Below, piece after piece: positions 36,124-45,264 of a stretch of 57,372 nt of DNA (position 1 is its first letter; each line of letters begins with the position of its first letter). A program made the translations under genes and the position numbers. The notes below the pieces were generated by a model, which saw nothing but the letters and a program-made list of their open reading frames with translations, was not told the DNA's origin and did not search any database. The stretch is from Azospirillum picis (GTDB lineage Bacteria; Pseudomonadota; Alphaproteobacteria; Azospirillales; Azospirillaceae), in contig NZ_JAGINO010000035.1 in NCBI RefSeq assembly GCF_017876115.1, positions 1-57,372 on the forward strand, given 5' to 3'.

Positions 36124-36210
36124 GGCCCCGAAGAAGCCTATACCTCAATATGAGAGTACCCTATAGATGGGCTCCTGCCTACCAGAGAGCTTAGACCTTT
36201 GGATGCGGCC

Positions 36211-37734
36211 TTATCGTTCGTGCATCGCCTCCTGGGTGCTGCGGGACAATGGCGAGAGCAGGTAGTCGGCGATGCGGCGGTTGCCGGTCTTGATCTCGGC
36301 GCTCACCGTCATGCCGGGCTGCAGTCGCGTCTGCTTGCCGTCGACGTCCAGGCTGTCGCGGTCGAGGGTGATGCGCGCGACATAGACCGACCCGCCGTCG
36401 CCGGCCTTCGGCGCCTGCTTGTCCTGCTCCTTGCCAGCCTGCTGCTGCACGGCATCGCCCGACAGCGAGGCGACGCGGCCGGGGATCAGGCCGTACTTGG
36501 TGAAGGAGAAGGCCTCCACCTTGACCTCCGCCACCTGCCCCTCCTGGACGAAGCCGATGTCCTTGTTGGGGATGAAGGCCTCGACCTCGAGCCGGCTGTC
36601 CTCCGGCACGACGACCATCAGCGGCTGGGCGCTGGTGACGACGCCGCCCACCGTGTGCACGGCGAGCTGCTGGACATAGCCGTCGACCGGGGCGGTCAGC
36701 CGCAGCAGGCCGAGGCGCTGCCCGGCCTTGGCCAGATCCTGCTCCAGCGAGGCCGCCTTGCGCTCGGCCTCGGCCAGCCCGGTGTAGAGGGTGCGGCGGA
36801 ACTCCGCCTCGGTCTGGCGGCGCTGCTCGGCGTTGGCGGCGATCGCCGCGTCGGCCTCGGTCAGCTTGATCTTCTGGACCAGCATCTCCTGCTCCTGCCC
36901 GACCAGGTCCTCCTGGAGCTGGAGATACTGGAAGCGCGAGGAGGTGCCGCGCTGGGACAGTTCGTGCAGCGCGTCGGCCCGCTCGCGGATCAGCGGCAGG
37001 GTGGCGGTCAGCTTGGCGATGGTCTGCACCACCGTGGCGCGGTCGGCGACGCGCCGGGCCTGCTCGCGGTCGAGCGAGGCCAGCTTGGCGCGCTGCTCGG
37101 CGACCTGGCTGGCCAGCAATTGGCGCTGCATCCGCACGAGGTCGGGTGCCAGCCCCGCCGGGGCGGCGAAGGCGGCGCCGGGATCGTCGGCATCGGCACG
37201 GCCGTCCACCACGTCGAGGGCGGCACGCAGCCGCGCCGCCTCGGCGCGGGCCGCCGACAGGTCGGACGTGATGCGGTCGCGGTCGGCGGCAGCCTCGGTC
37301 GGGTCGAGTTCGATCAGCGTCTGGCCGGCCTTGACCAGTTGGCCGTCCTCGACCCGGATGGCGCGGATGACGCCTGGCTCCATCGGCTGGATGGTCTTGG
37401 TCCGTCCGCTCGGCACCACCCGGCCCTGGGCCACCGCCACCACGTCGACATGGCCGAACCATGCCCAGGCGCAGGCCGCGACGAAGGCCACCATGATGAC
37501 CCCGCTGAACAGGCGCAGGGTGGGCGAGGGCGGCCGCTCCAGGATCTCGAGCGCATCGGGGAGGAAATCCATCTCCTCGCGGCGCCGGCGGGCCGGGCGG
37601 GGAGGGCGGGCCTGGGCCCCCGGTCCCGGCGGCGTGCCTGGGGCGTTGGCCGGAGGATTGACCGGGATCTGTGCGCCAGATCCCGCCGTCTTGGCGGCGG
37701 GAGCGGCCATCACCGCGGCGTTTGCTTTGCTCAT
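36211..37734 (-). CDS. Type I secretion membrane fusion protein (HlyD family)
   Basis: A 507-aa periplasmic adaptor. A proline-rich cytoplasmic tail (residues 1-60) leads into one membrane anchor (GVIMVAFVAACAWAWF, about 77-93). The lipoyl half-motif VVPSGRTKTIQPMEPGVI and the matching LLRLTAPVDGYVQQLAVHTV flank a long coiled-coil hairpin (about 135-330) that reaches the TolC-type outer-membrane pore. GGAGG precedes the ATG. It begins 14 bases after the ABC exporter gene, forming the expected pair. No outer-membrane TolC gene is in the window. Confidence 0.9.
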   Translation of the reverse strand: MSKANAAVMAAPAAKTAGSGAQIPVNPPANAPGTPPGPGAQARPPRPARRRREEMDFLPDALEILERPPSPTLRLFSGVIMVAFVAACAWAWFGHVDVVAVAQGRVVPSGRTKTIQPMEPGVIRAIRVEDGQLVKAGQTLIELDPTEAAADRDRITSDLSAARAEAARLRAALDVVDGRADADDPGAAFAAPAGLAPDLVRMQRQLLASQVAEQRAKLASLDREQARRVADRATVVQTIAKLTATLPLIRERADALHELSQRGTSSRFQYLQLQEDLVGQEQEMLVQKIKLTEADAAIAANAEQRRQTEAEFRRTLYTGLAEAERKAASLEQDLAKAGQRLGLLRLTAPVDGYVQQLAVHTVGGVVTSAQPLMVVVPEDSRLEVEAFIPNKDIGFVQEGQVAEVKVEAFSFTKYGLIPGRVASLSGDAVQQQAGKEQDKQAPKAGDGGSVYVARITLDRDSLDVDGKQTRLQPGMTVSAEIKTGNRRIADYLLSPLSRSTQEAMHER

Positions 37735-37748
37735 GGCATCTCCCTCCT

Positions 37749-40052
37749 TCAGCCGGCGGCCCGTTCGATCAGGCCGTCACCGGGCAGGACGCCCGATGAC
37801 GGCGGGGTGCCGCTGCCCGGAAGCTGCCCCATCTGGCCGCGGAACAGGGTGGCGTAGCGTCCGCCGCGGCGCAGCAGCTCGTCCGGCGCGCCGTCCTCGA
37901 CGACGCGGCCGCGCTCCACGGTGACGATGCGGTCGGCGATCGCCACGGTCGACAGGCGGTGGGCGATGATCAGCACGGTGCGGCCGGCGCAGATGCGGCG
38001 CATGTTGGCCTGGATGATGCGTTCGGACTCATGGTCGAGGGCGGAGGTCGCCTCGTCGAAGATCAGGATGCGCGGGTTGGTGACCAGCGCGCGGGCGATG
38101 GCGATGCGCTGCCGCTGCCCGCCCGACAGGCTGGCGCCGCGCTCCCCCACCACCGTGTCGTAGCCGTCGGGCAGCTCGACGATGAAGTCGTGGGCACCGG
38201 CCAGCTTCGCCGCGGCGATGACGCGGGCCATGTCCATGGTCGGATCGGTCAGCGCGATGTTCTCGCGGATGGTCCCGGAGAACAGCACGTTGTCCTGCAG
38301 CACCACGCCGATCTGCCGGCGCAGCCACACCGCGTCGGCGGTGGAAAGGTCGGTGCCGTCGACCATCACCCGCCCGCGCTCGGGCACATGGAAGCGCTGC
38401 AGCAGCTTGGCCAGCGTGCTCTTGCCCGATCCCGAGGTGCCGACGATGCCGACCACCTGGCCGGCGGGGATGTGCAGCGACACGTCGCTCAGCGTCTCCG
38501 GCCCGTCATGACGATAGCGGAAGGTGACATGGTCGAAGCTGAGGTCGCCCCTGATCGCCGGCATGGCGGCGCGGCCGGCGCTCTGCAGCGGCTCGGGCGA
38601 GGTGTTCAGGATGTCGCCGATGCGGTGCATCGACAGCCGCACCTGCTGGAAATCCTGCCAGAGCTGGGCGATGCGCAGCACCGGCTGGACGACGCGGCCG
38701 GCCAGCATGTTGAAGGCCACCAGTTCGCCCACCGACAGGCTGCCGTCGATCACCAGCCGCGCTCCCAGCCACAGCACCAGCATGGTGGAGAATTTGGAGA
38801 CGAACTGCACCGACTGGCTGGCGATATTGTTGAGGGTGCCGGCACGGAAGCCGGCGCGGACATAGCCGGAGAGCTGGTCCTCCCAGCGGCGCTGCATGCG
38901 CGGCTCGACCGCCATCGCCTTGACCGTCTCGATGCTCGACACCGTCTCGACCAGGAAGCTGTGGTTCTCGGCACCGCGGGCGAACTTCTCGTCGAGCCGG
39001 CGGCGCAGGATCGGCGTCGCCACCAGGCTGATGGCGACATAGACCGGGAAGGAGGCGGCGACCACCGCCGTCAGCAGCGGGCTGTACAGCAGCATCACGC
39101 CGAGGAAGACCACGGTGAACAGCAGGTCCAGCACCAGGGTGACGGTGGAGCTGGTCATGAAGTTGCGGATGGTCTCCAGCTCGCGCACGCGCGCCACGCT
39201 GTCGCCGACCCGGCGGGTGGCGAAATAGCCCATGGGGAGCGACAGCAGGCGCTGGTAGAGCTTGGATCCCAGCTCGACGTCCAGCCGGTTGGCGGTGTGG
39301 GCGAAGGTGTAGGTGCGCAAGGCGCCGAGCACCGCCTCGAACAGGATCACCGCCATCATGCCGACCATCAGCACGTCGAGCGTGCCGAGGCTGCGGTGCA
39401 CCACCACCTTGTCGACCACCACCTGGAAGAACAGCGGCGTCACCAGGGCGAAGAGCTGGAGGAACAGCGAGGCGGCCATCACCTCGCCGAGGATGCCGCG
39501 GTATTTCCAGGCGACGGCGCCGAACCAGCGGGCGTCGAAGCGCGGCTGGCCCATGCCGAAGCTGCCCTTGCGCCCCAGGCAGAGCAGCCGGCCGTCCCAC
39601 AGCGGCTCGAAGGCCTCGCGGTCGAGGATGCGGGTCTGGTTGGACGCCGCATCATGCACCAGCACGCGGCCGCCGCCGGCCTTGGCCAGCACCAGGACGC
39701 CGCCGTCGGGACCGGGGACCAGCGCCGGCAACGGCGTGCGCTCCAGCCGCTCCCACTTGGTCTTCACCACGCGGGCCTTGGCGCCCAGCCGATGGGCCTG
39801 GCGGATCAGTCCGGTGAGATCGGGCGTCTCGCCGCCGCAGGCGTGGCGGATGCCGTCGTAGTCGGCCGGGATGCCCAGGATGCGCAGGGCGGCGACCAGC
39901 CCGGAAACCCCCGGGTCGAGACGAGCGCCGGCGGGGCCGCCGCTGGAACCTTTGGCCAAGGAAGGCTGGCCCTCACCCAGGCCGCCCTCCTTCCGGGTGG
40001 AAGGCCCGTCCTGCGCCGCATCTCCCGGCACCCCGTCCCGCATCTGTTCCAT
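37749..40052 (-). CDS. Type I secretion ABC transporter/permease (HlyB family)
   Basis: A 767-aa half-transporter. The N-terminal 130 residues are a C39-like domain in which the protease cysteine is absent (PGVSGLVAALRILGIPAD), as in RTX exporters that do not cleave their cargo. Six membrane helices follow (about 160-440). The ATPase domain is intact: Walker A GTSGSGKST, signature LSGGQRQR, Walker B ILIFDEATSALD and switch IIAHRLST. ATG 40052 is preferred over a TTG at 40070. With hlyD downstream it should export the RTX beta-helix protein at 30418-33111 and perhaps the subtilase. Confidence 0.9.
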   Translation of the reverse strand: MEQMRDGVPGDAAQDGPSTRKEGGLGEGQPSLAKGSSGGPAGARLDPGVSGLVAALRILGIPADYDGIRHACGGETPDLTGLIRQAHRLGAKARVVKTKWERLERTPLPALVPGPDGGVLVLAKAGGGRVLVHDAASNQTRILDREAFEPLWDGRLLCLGRKGSFGMGQPRFDARWFGAVAWKYRGILGEVMAASLFLQLFALVTPLFFQVVVDKVVVHRSLGTLDVLMVGMMAVILFEAVLGALRTYTFAHTANRLDVELGSKLYQRLLSLPMGYFATRRVGDSVARVRELETIRNFMTSSTVTLVLDLLFTVVFLGVMLLYSPLLTAVVAASFPVYVAISLVATPILRRRLDEKFARGAENHSFLVETVSSIETVKAMAVEPRMQRRWEDQLSGYVRAGFRAGTLNNIASQSVQFVSKFSTMLVLWLGARLVIDGSLSVGELVAFNMLAGRVVQPVLRIAQLWQDFQQVRLSMHRIGDILNTSPEPLQSAGRAAMPAIRGDLSFDHVTFRYRHDGPETLSDVSLHIPAGQVVGIVGTSGSGKSTLAKLLQRFHVPERGRVMVDGTDLSTADAVWLRRQIGVVLQDNVLFSGTIRENIALTDPTMDMARVIAAAKLAGAHDFIVELPDGYDTVVGERGASLSGGQRQRIAIARALVTNPRILIFDEATSALDHESERIIQANMRRICAGRTVLIIAHRLSTVAIADRIVTVERGRVVEDGAPDELLRRGGRYATLFRGQMGQLPGSGTPPSSGVLPGDGLIERAAG

Positions 40053-40339
40053 GAGACTTCCCGGTTCCAAAACTTTAAGGAGAGGCGCCGAAAGACGGCC
40101 TCCAGCCGAAGGTGCGCATCAGGAGGGCGGGAGGCCACCCGAACGATGGGGTACTCCCTCCCCATGCCGGGGGAGTGCCCCATGGGGGCAGGCATCGCGG
40201 TGATTGCTTTTCCTGGACCGATGCGCGTCCTTGGGAGTACGCATTCGGCCATCGCCGGCCGATGGGCAGGGGTTGGGAACACCTGCGTCCTGCCGGCCGG
40301 CACCTTTGGCCTCCACCCTTGCCCAATGGATGTGCCGCC

Positions 40340-41212
40340 TTGCCCCGGATCGTCCCCTTGCTGCGCCTTCTGCTCCTGCTGCTGACGCCGTTGTGGCTGT
40401 CGCTGGCGGTGGATCGCCTCGGCTTGGTCCCGACGCTGCCGGCCTCGCTGTCCGGCTGGCGGCGGGCCTCCACAGCCGATACCACGGTGGCACCGCCGTC
40501 GAGCTGGTACGAAAAGGGCTATCTGGCCGCCAATCCGGATGTCGCCGCCGCCGTGCGCAACGGGGAGATCACCAGCGGCTACACCCATTATGTGCAGTTC
40601 GGCCGTGCCGAAGGGCGGGGCGGCGGCCTGCCGGGCGACCATCCCTCTCCCCGGCCGCCGGCCGCTGCCGCCGCGCCCACGCTGTCGGCGGTACCGCCAG
40701 CGGTCATCCCAACGGTGCCGCCGCCCGTGCCGGCGGCGAGGGTGGAGACAGCGGACGCCGCCGAGCCGCCGCTGCCGGCGGTGAAGCCGTCGCCCGCCCC
40801 GGCGCGCCCGCCCCAGCGCGCCGGGGACGACAGCAAACCCCTGCAGGCGACACCTGCCCGCCCGACGGTCCAGCAGGTGCAGCGCATCCGCACCGCCCAC
40901 AGCGAAGCGGGGGTACGCGTCGTGCTGGACCTCGACCAGCCGCCACGCTTCCAGGCGGCGGTGGCGCGGCCCGGCGGGCGGGTGATGGTGCCGCTGCCCG
41001 GCACCCGCTGGCTGGCGCCGCCGTCGGGCTCTCTGTTTCCCAGCGCCCTGGAATACCGGCTCGAACAGAGCGGCGCCGACAGCCATCTGGTCTTCGGCTT
41101 GACGGGCATGAAAGGGACCGTCAGGCTGCTCGGCTTGTCCACCCTGCCTCCGGACAAGGAGCGCGGCCATCGTCTGGTGATCGACCTCGCCCTTCCCGCC
41201 ACCTCCCGGTGA
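40340..41212 (+). CDS. Membrane-anchored protein with AMIN-like C-terminal domain
   Basis: A protein of about 290 aa, beginning with a signal anchor (IVPLLRLLLLLLTPLWLSLA). A short motif follows, WYEKGYLAANPDVAAAV...HYVQFGRAEGR, which recurs in bacterial surface and glycan proteins. A long proline/alanine-rich linker leads to an AMIN-type fold (VQRIRTAHSEAGVRVVLDLD ... VMVPLPGTRW). AMIN domains usually bind envelope polymers or secretin complexes. The start is uncertain: TTG 40340 places the hydrophobic anchor first, while upstream ATGs at 40112 and 40262 add an unlikely polar tail. It is divergent from the ABC exporter, hinting at a link to secretion. Confidence 0.6.
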   Translation: MPRIVPLLRLLLLLLTPLWLSLAVDRLGLVPTLPASLSGWRRASTADTTVAPPSSWYEKGYLAANPDVAAAVRNGEITSGYTHYVQFGRAEGRGGGLPGDHPSPRPPAAAAAPTLSAVPPAVIPTVPPPVPAARVETADAAEPPLPAVKPSPAPARPPQRAGDDSKPLQATPARPTVQQVQRIRTAHSEAGVRVVLDLDQPPRFQAAVARPGGRVMVPLPGTRWLAPPSGSLFPSALEYRLEQSGADSHLVFGLTGMKGTVRLLGLSTLPPDKERGHRLVIDLALPATSR

Positions 41213-41486
41213 CCGCCTCATCAGGCTCGCATTCGCGTGATGGTGGCGTTGCCGGAGGCCCCTCGAGGGGGAGGCTGTGGCTCGGCGCCGGCTTCCCCCC
41301 GTCCTTGGAGTCCGCGTCATGCCATGGTTCGCCGCACCGTCCACAGCGCGCCGCCAGCCGGCATGATCCGTGCTTTTCGGCAAGCGCACAGTGCTGGAAG
41401 CACTTGCCCAACCGCCTGGATCAGCCTTTCCGGCCAGAAACGCTCGACACGTCACGGCCCGTCGGACGCGCGTGACCCTCACCGGG

Positions 41487-41895
41487 ATGGACTTCGCGAC
41501 GATCCCGGGCGGAATGATTGTCGATACCCGCCGCGCCGTGGCTCCCTCCCAAGCCATGGCCCAGCCGTCCGGCGCCGTTGCGGCGGGCATTGCCGACAGC
41601 GCACAGCGCATCGTGGGCGACGTGGCCGACACCATCAAGGCGGGTGGCGGAGTCGACACGCTGGCCGGCGGCGCCGGAGCCGACCTGTTCGCCTTCCGCC
41701 GGCTCCAGTCGCGATGTCATCGCCGACTTCAATGCCGTGGACGGCGACCGCATCCGCTTGGCGGCGGACATGGCCTACACCCTACGCTCGACCGCAGTGG
41801 GGGAGGCGGTTCTCGTTTTCTCCGCCGACGACGAGGTGGTGCCGAAGGGACTGACGGCCTCGCAGGTCGACATCGCTTGGTTCGCGACATCCTGA
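41487..41895 (+). pseudogene. Frameshifted remnant of an RTX-type protein C-terminus
   Basis: The upstream frame reads DTLAGGAGADLFAF and then loses sense. After one extra base at 41697 the other frame continues AGSSRDVIADFNAVDGDRI and ends QVDIAWFATS. Together these match the end of the RTX protein at 30418-33111 (GGAGADLFAFAG, DLVTDFQAAEGDRI, FDPAWITTCG). Only one RTX repeat and the terminal domain remain, about 135 residues. The start (ATG 41487) is arbitrary. This is probably the relic of a second type I substrate next to the exporter, or a short gene broken by a sequencing error. Confidence 0.68.
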
Positions 41896-41985
41896 TCGGT
41901 GTGGCGAACCGCGAGGAGGGAAAAGGCGGTCCCGCTCATGACGTAGCTCATCCGGAGCTACGGCGTTCCGCACCGTCTTACGCCT

Positions 41986-42428
41986 TTGCCGCATTCGCTA
42001 CGCCTGCAGGGCGGGCGGCTCTATGTGCCGAACGTCGGCACCGGCGAGGTGGGTTGGATCGACCAGCGCGACGGACGTTTTGAGCCGATCACCTTCTGCC
42101 CCGGCTTCCTGCACGGTCTGGCGCTGGTCGGAAACGACGCGCTGGTCGGGCTTTCGCTGCCGCGCCAGCATCGCGACGTCTCTGGCCTGCCGTTCGACGA
42201 ACGGCTGAAGCAGGGGGCGTTGAGCCGCAATGCACGATGCAGGTGATCGACTTGCGGGCCGGGGGGCTGGTGCATTGGCTGAGCATCGGCGGGGTGGTGC
42301 GCGAGTTCTACGACACCGCCTGTGTGAGGTTGCCGATGGTGGTGGGCTTCGCCGACGGGCGCATCAACACGCTGATCATGCGTGGCCGTCCGCTGGACCT
42401 GAGCGAGGCGTTGGACCAAGCCCAGTAG
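41986..42428 (+). pseudogene. C-terminal fragment of a TIGR03032-like (DUF4915) protein, frameshifted
   Basis: The frame from 41986 reads LQGGRLYVPNVGTGEVGWID, FEPITFCPGFLHGLALVG and GLPFDERLK, then stops at 42246. A second frame from 42237 continues MQVIDLRAGGLVHWLSIGGV and ends at 42428. Joined, they correspond to the last third of TIGR03032 proteins, a family of unknown function often near glycan or peptide-repeat genes. The N-terminal two thirds are missing and a frameshift lies near 42237. I see no start codon with a ribosome binding site. It is a gene remnant. Confidence 0.65.
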
Positions 42429-42459
42429 CCTTCGAGACAAGACGGCGCCGGATGGCCGA

Positions 42460-43704
42460 TCACCCGAGGGCTTGGCCCAGCGCCGCGACGACGCGGTCGA
42501 CGTCGGCGTCCGCCATGCCGGCAAACAGCGGCAGCGACAAGGTGTGGGCGTAGTGGGCCATGGCGCCGGGCAGAGCGAGGTCGCCGTAGCGCCGGCGCCA
42601 GTAGGGCTGACGGTGGACCGGGATGTAATGGACCTGCGTGCCGATCCCCTGGGCCCGCAGCGCCGCCATCACCGCCGCGCGGGAGAGTCCGGCCGCCGCG
42701 AAGTCGATGCGCGCGGCGCATAGGTGCCAGGCCGGCCGGCACCAGGGAACCCGAACCGGCGGCCGCACCAGGGACCGGGGATTGGCGGCCAGCGGCGCCA
42801 ACCGCTCGTCATAGCGCGCCATCAGCGCCCGCCGCCGCTCCACGGCCTCGTCGAGACGGCCAAGCTGGCTCAGCGCCAAGGCGGCATGGATATCTGACAA
42901 TCTATGGTTGAAACCCGGCCGGGTCATCTCATAGTACCAGGGATTTGGGTCGCCATTGATATCCACCGCAGATTGTGGGTCGGCGAAGGTCTCTCCCAAT
43001 CCTGGCGCGCGTATCATGCCGTGGTTGGCAAGGCGACGGACCGTGGCCATCAGGTCGCGATCGTTGCCGGTGACCGCCCCGCCTTCTCCGGCGGCGATGG
43101 TCTTGACCGGATGGAAGGAAAAGACGGTCAGCGTGCTCTCGGCACAGGCCCCGACCGGCGTCTCTCGGGCCGCCGCGCCGGCGGCGAGATCGACCGTGCC
43201 GATGGCGTGGCAGCCGTCCTCAACCACCGCCAGCCCCTCGGCCCGGGCGAGCGCGCCCAATTCCGCCATCGGCGCGCTCTGGCCGGCGTAATGGACCGGG
43301 GCGAGCGCCCGCACCCGCCAGCCGGCCGCCCGCGCACGGCCGATGGCGGCCTCGGCCTCGGCAGCTCCCATCAGGCCGGTGTCGGGGTCGACATCGGCGA
43401 AGGCGATCTCGGACCCGGTGTGATGCACGGCCGATGCGGTGGCGAGAAAGGTGTTGGAGGGCACGACCACCGCATCGCCGGCACCGATCTCCAGCGCCGC
43501 GTAGGCCAGCCGCAGCGCCGCGGTGCCGTTGGCGCAGGCGACGGCGTCCGCCGCCCCCACCCGGCTGGCGAGGGCCTGCTCGAAGGCTGTGACCGCCGGC
43601 CCCTGTGTCAGCCAATCGCCGCGCAGCACCGCCGTCACCGCAGCGATGTCCTCTTCCGTGACCGTCTGCCGGCCATAGGGCAGGAAGGGCGGTGTCCCAG
43701 CCAT
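42460..43704 (-). CDS. pseC: UDP-4-amino-4,6-dideoxy-N-acetyl-beta-L-altrosamine transaminase (PseC)
   Basis: A 414-aa DegT/DnrJ/EryC1 aminotransferase. It opens FLPYGRQTVTEEDIAAV and DWLTQGPAVTAFEQAL, the PseC-type start. The PLP lysine lies in FSFHPVKTIAAGEGGAV (about residue 195), with the supporting EDGCHAIG aspartate upstream. It transfers an amino group to the 4-keto sugar made by PseB, the second step of CMP-pseudaminic acid synthesis. It starts 14 bases after pseB. PseG, PseF and PseI are not seen in this window, so the pathway must be completed elsewhere or diverted to another amino sugar. Confidence 0.85.
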   Translation of the reverse strand: MAGTPPFLPYGRQTVTEEDIAAVTAVLRGDWLTQGPAVTAFEQALASRVGAADAVACANGTAALRLAYAALEIGAGDAVVVPSNTFLATASAVHHTGSEIAFADVDPDTGLMGAAEAEAAIGRARAAGWRVRALAPVHYAGQSAPMAELGALARAEGLAVVEDGCHAIGTVDLAAGAAARETPVGACAESTLTVFSFHPVKTIAAGEGGAVTGNDRDLMATVRRLANHGMIRAPGLGETFADPQSAVDINGDPNPWYYEMTRPGFNHRLSDIHAALALSQLGRLDEAVERRRALMARYDERLAPLAANPRSLVRPPVRVPWCRPAWHLCAARIDFAAAGLSRAAVMAALRAQGIGTQVHYIPVHRQPYWRRRYGDLALPGAMAHYAHTLSLPLFAGMADADVDRVVAALGQALG

Positions 43705-43718
43705 GAAGTTCGCCCCCC

Positions 43719-44882
43719 TTATCCCGGTTCGCTCAGCAGGGCCTGCAGCCTCGCCCCATCCAGCCAGTCGTCGTTGCTGTCGCTGGCGTAGCGGAAGCCG
43801 TCGGCCACCGGCCGGGCGTTCAGCCGCTCATAGGGCGCGTGCTGCCAGAAGGTGAAGGCCGGCTCGATGACGTAACGGTCGGCCAGCTCGTAGGTCTGGC
43901 GGGAATCATCCTCAGTGATCATCACCTCGTGCAGCTTCTCGCCCGGGCGGATGCCGACGATCCTCTGCGGCAGCCCGGGCGCCAGCACGTGGGCGAGATC
44001 GCCGATGCGCATGCTTGGGATCTTCGGCACGAAGATTTCGCCCCCCTGCATCATGGCGAAGCAGGACAGCACAAAGTCGACGCCATGCTGCAGGGTGATC
44101 CAGAAACGGGTCATCCGCGCATCGGTGATGGGCAGGTGATCGGTCCCTTCGTCGATCATCTTGCGGAACAGCGGCACGACGCTGCCGCGCGATCCCACCA
44201 CGTTGCCGTAGCGCACCACCGCGAACCGGGTGTCGCGCGCGCCCGACAGGTTGTTGGCGGCGATGAAAATCTTGTCCGAAGCCAGCTTGCTGGCGCCGTA
44301 GAGGTTGATCGGGTTGGCCGCCTTGTCGGTCGACAGCGCGACGACGCGCCGCACCCCCGCCGACAGCGCCGCCCGCACCACATTCTCCGCACCGTAGACG
44401 TTGGTATGGATGCACTCCATCGGATTGTATTCGGCCGCCGGCACGTGCTTGAGCGCCGCGGCATGGACGCAGAAATCGACATCGCGCATCGCGAGATCCA
44501 GCCGCTCGCGGTCGCGCACGTCACCGATGAAGAAACGCAGCGTCGACGCCCATTCCTTGGGCATGCGCTGCTGCATCTCGTACTGCTTGAATTCGTCGCG
44601 GGAGAAGATGATGACCCGCCGTGGCGACGCATGGCGCATCACCGTCTCGACGAAGCGGCGTCCGAAGGAGCCAGTTCCTCCGGTGACCAGGACCGAACGT
44701 CCGTCCAGCAGGCGCAGGCCCGTTGTCAAGCCGGGGGGGGGCGCCCCGTCGGGGTCGGAGGCGGTGGGGCTGTCTCGATGCTGTGCCTTGGGATCACCGG
44801 AATTTATCGCCACAGCCGCTTTCCGTCTGTTCAAGGCGGCCTCAAACCGAAGCCACCGCGCCACCCACCCCGTCCGGACCAT
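43719..44882 (-). CDS. pseB: UDP-N-acetylglucosamine 4,6-dehydratase, inverting (PseB)
   Basis: A 387-aa SDR-type dehydratase. The core starts LLDGRSVLVTGGTGSFGRRF, then IIFSRDEFKQYEMQQ, HAAALKHVPAAEYNPMECI, STDKAANPINLYGASKLASD (catalytic Tyr and Lys) and FWITLQHGVDFVL, all diagnostic of PseB/FlaA1. It removes water from UDP-GlcNAc with C5 inversion. Unusually, about 58 residues precede the core, and the segment includes a nine-C homopolymer on the coding strand (44741-44733) encoding PPP. No ATG or GTG with the right frame lies between the tract and the core, only a poorly placed TTG. Expression therefore depends on the length of the C tract. Confidence 0.83.
   Translation of the reverse strand: MVRTGWVARWLRFEAALNRRKAAVAINSGDPKAQHRDSPTASDPDGAPPPGLTTGLRLLDGRSVLVTGGTGSFGRRFVETVMRHASPRRVIIFSRDEFKQYEMQQRMPKEWASTLRFFIGDVRDRERLDLAMRDVDFCVHAAALKHVPAAEYNPMECIHTNVYGAENVVRAALSAGVRRVVALSTDKAANPINLYGASKLASDKIFIAANNLSGARDTRFAVVRYGNVVGSRGSVVPLFRKMIDEGTDHLPITDARMTRFWITLQHGVDFVLSCFAMMQGGEIFVPKIPSMRIGDLAHVLAPGLPQRIVGIRPGEKLHEVMITEDDSRQTYELADRYVIEPAFTFWQHAPYERLNARPVADGFRYASDSNDDWLDGARLQALLSEPG
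44733..44741 (-). repeat. C9 homopolymer inside the 5' part of pseB
   Basis: Nine consecutive G on the plus strand (C on the coding strand) lie between the only available ATG (44882) and the dehydratase core. Loss or gain of one base would put the core out of frame. It is among the two longest mononucleotide runs I noticed in the window, the other being at 4325-4333. Confidence 0.7.
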
Positions 44883-45264
44883 CCGGATCGCAGCACCACG
44901 ACCGGATCCGAGAGTAGGCCTGATCGTAACCGGAGCGTTCTGACAATCGGGTTAATTCAGGATGACGGGCAGTGCAAGAGGCGTCCTGAGCGCCGCCGGA
45001 AAGAGCGGGGCGGGAATGCTCATTCGCGGCGGGGCGGCTACCGAGAGAATAGCGGTTTCAGGCATCCTCTTGCCGCATGTGCCGCCGTATCGCCCACATG
45101 CCGGTAAGGGCGGCACGATGCTTTGCATGCCATCTTGGCAGATGGGCTTGATTCGCCAGTTCAAGCCATGCCTGGGGCATTACCGGCAAGTCGGGGAGAG
45201 GCGGCGGAAATGTTTGGAGTCTTGTCGCAGGCGCGGGGACACCGAAAACCGGAACCCGATCCAT
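44883..45264 (-). other. Intergenic region between pseB and the replication gene, with one iteron
   Basis: About 380 bases upstream of pseB and downstream of repA. It contains an isolated iteron copy (TTTGGAGTCTTGTCGC) at 45213-45228, 37 bases after the repA stop codon. No further gene is convincing. The pseB promoter probably lies in the first 150 bases. Confidence 0.5.
45213..45228 (+). repeat. Iteron copy downstream of repA
   Basis: A perfect 16-base match to the iterons clustered upstream of repA, in the same orientation as the copies at 46270 and 46710. A lone copy on the far side of the gene may be an additional RepA binding site for copy-number control by looping, which is inference. 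Confidence 0.75.

Noticed and set aside
40158..40190. Two small adjacent hairpins (CTCCCC/GGGGAG and TGCCCC/GGGGCA) in front of the AMIN-domain gene.
   Set aside because: Stems of six bases in GC-rich sequence are expected by chance, and neither is followed by a T run.
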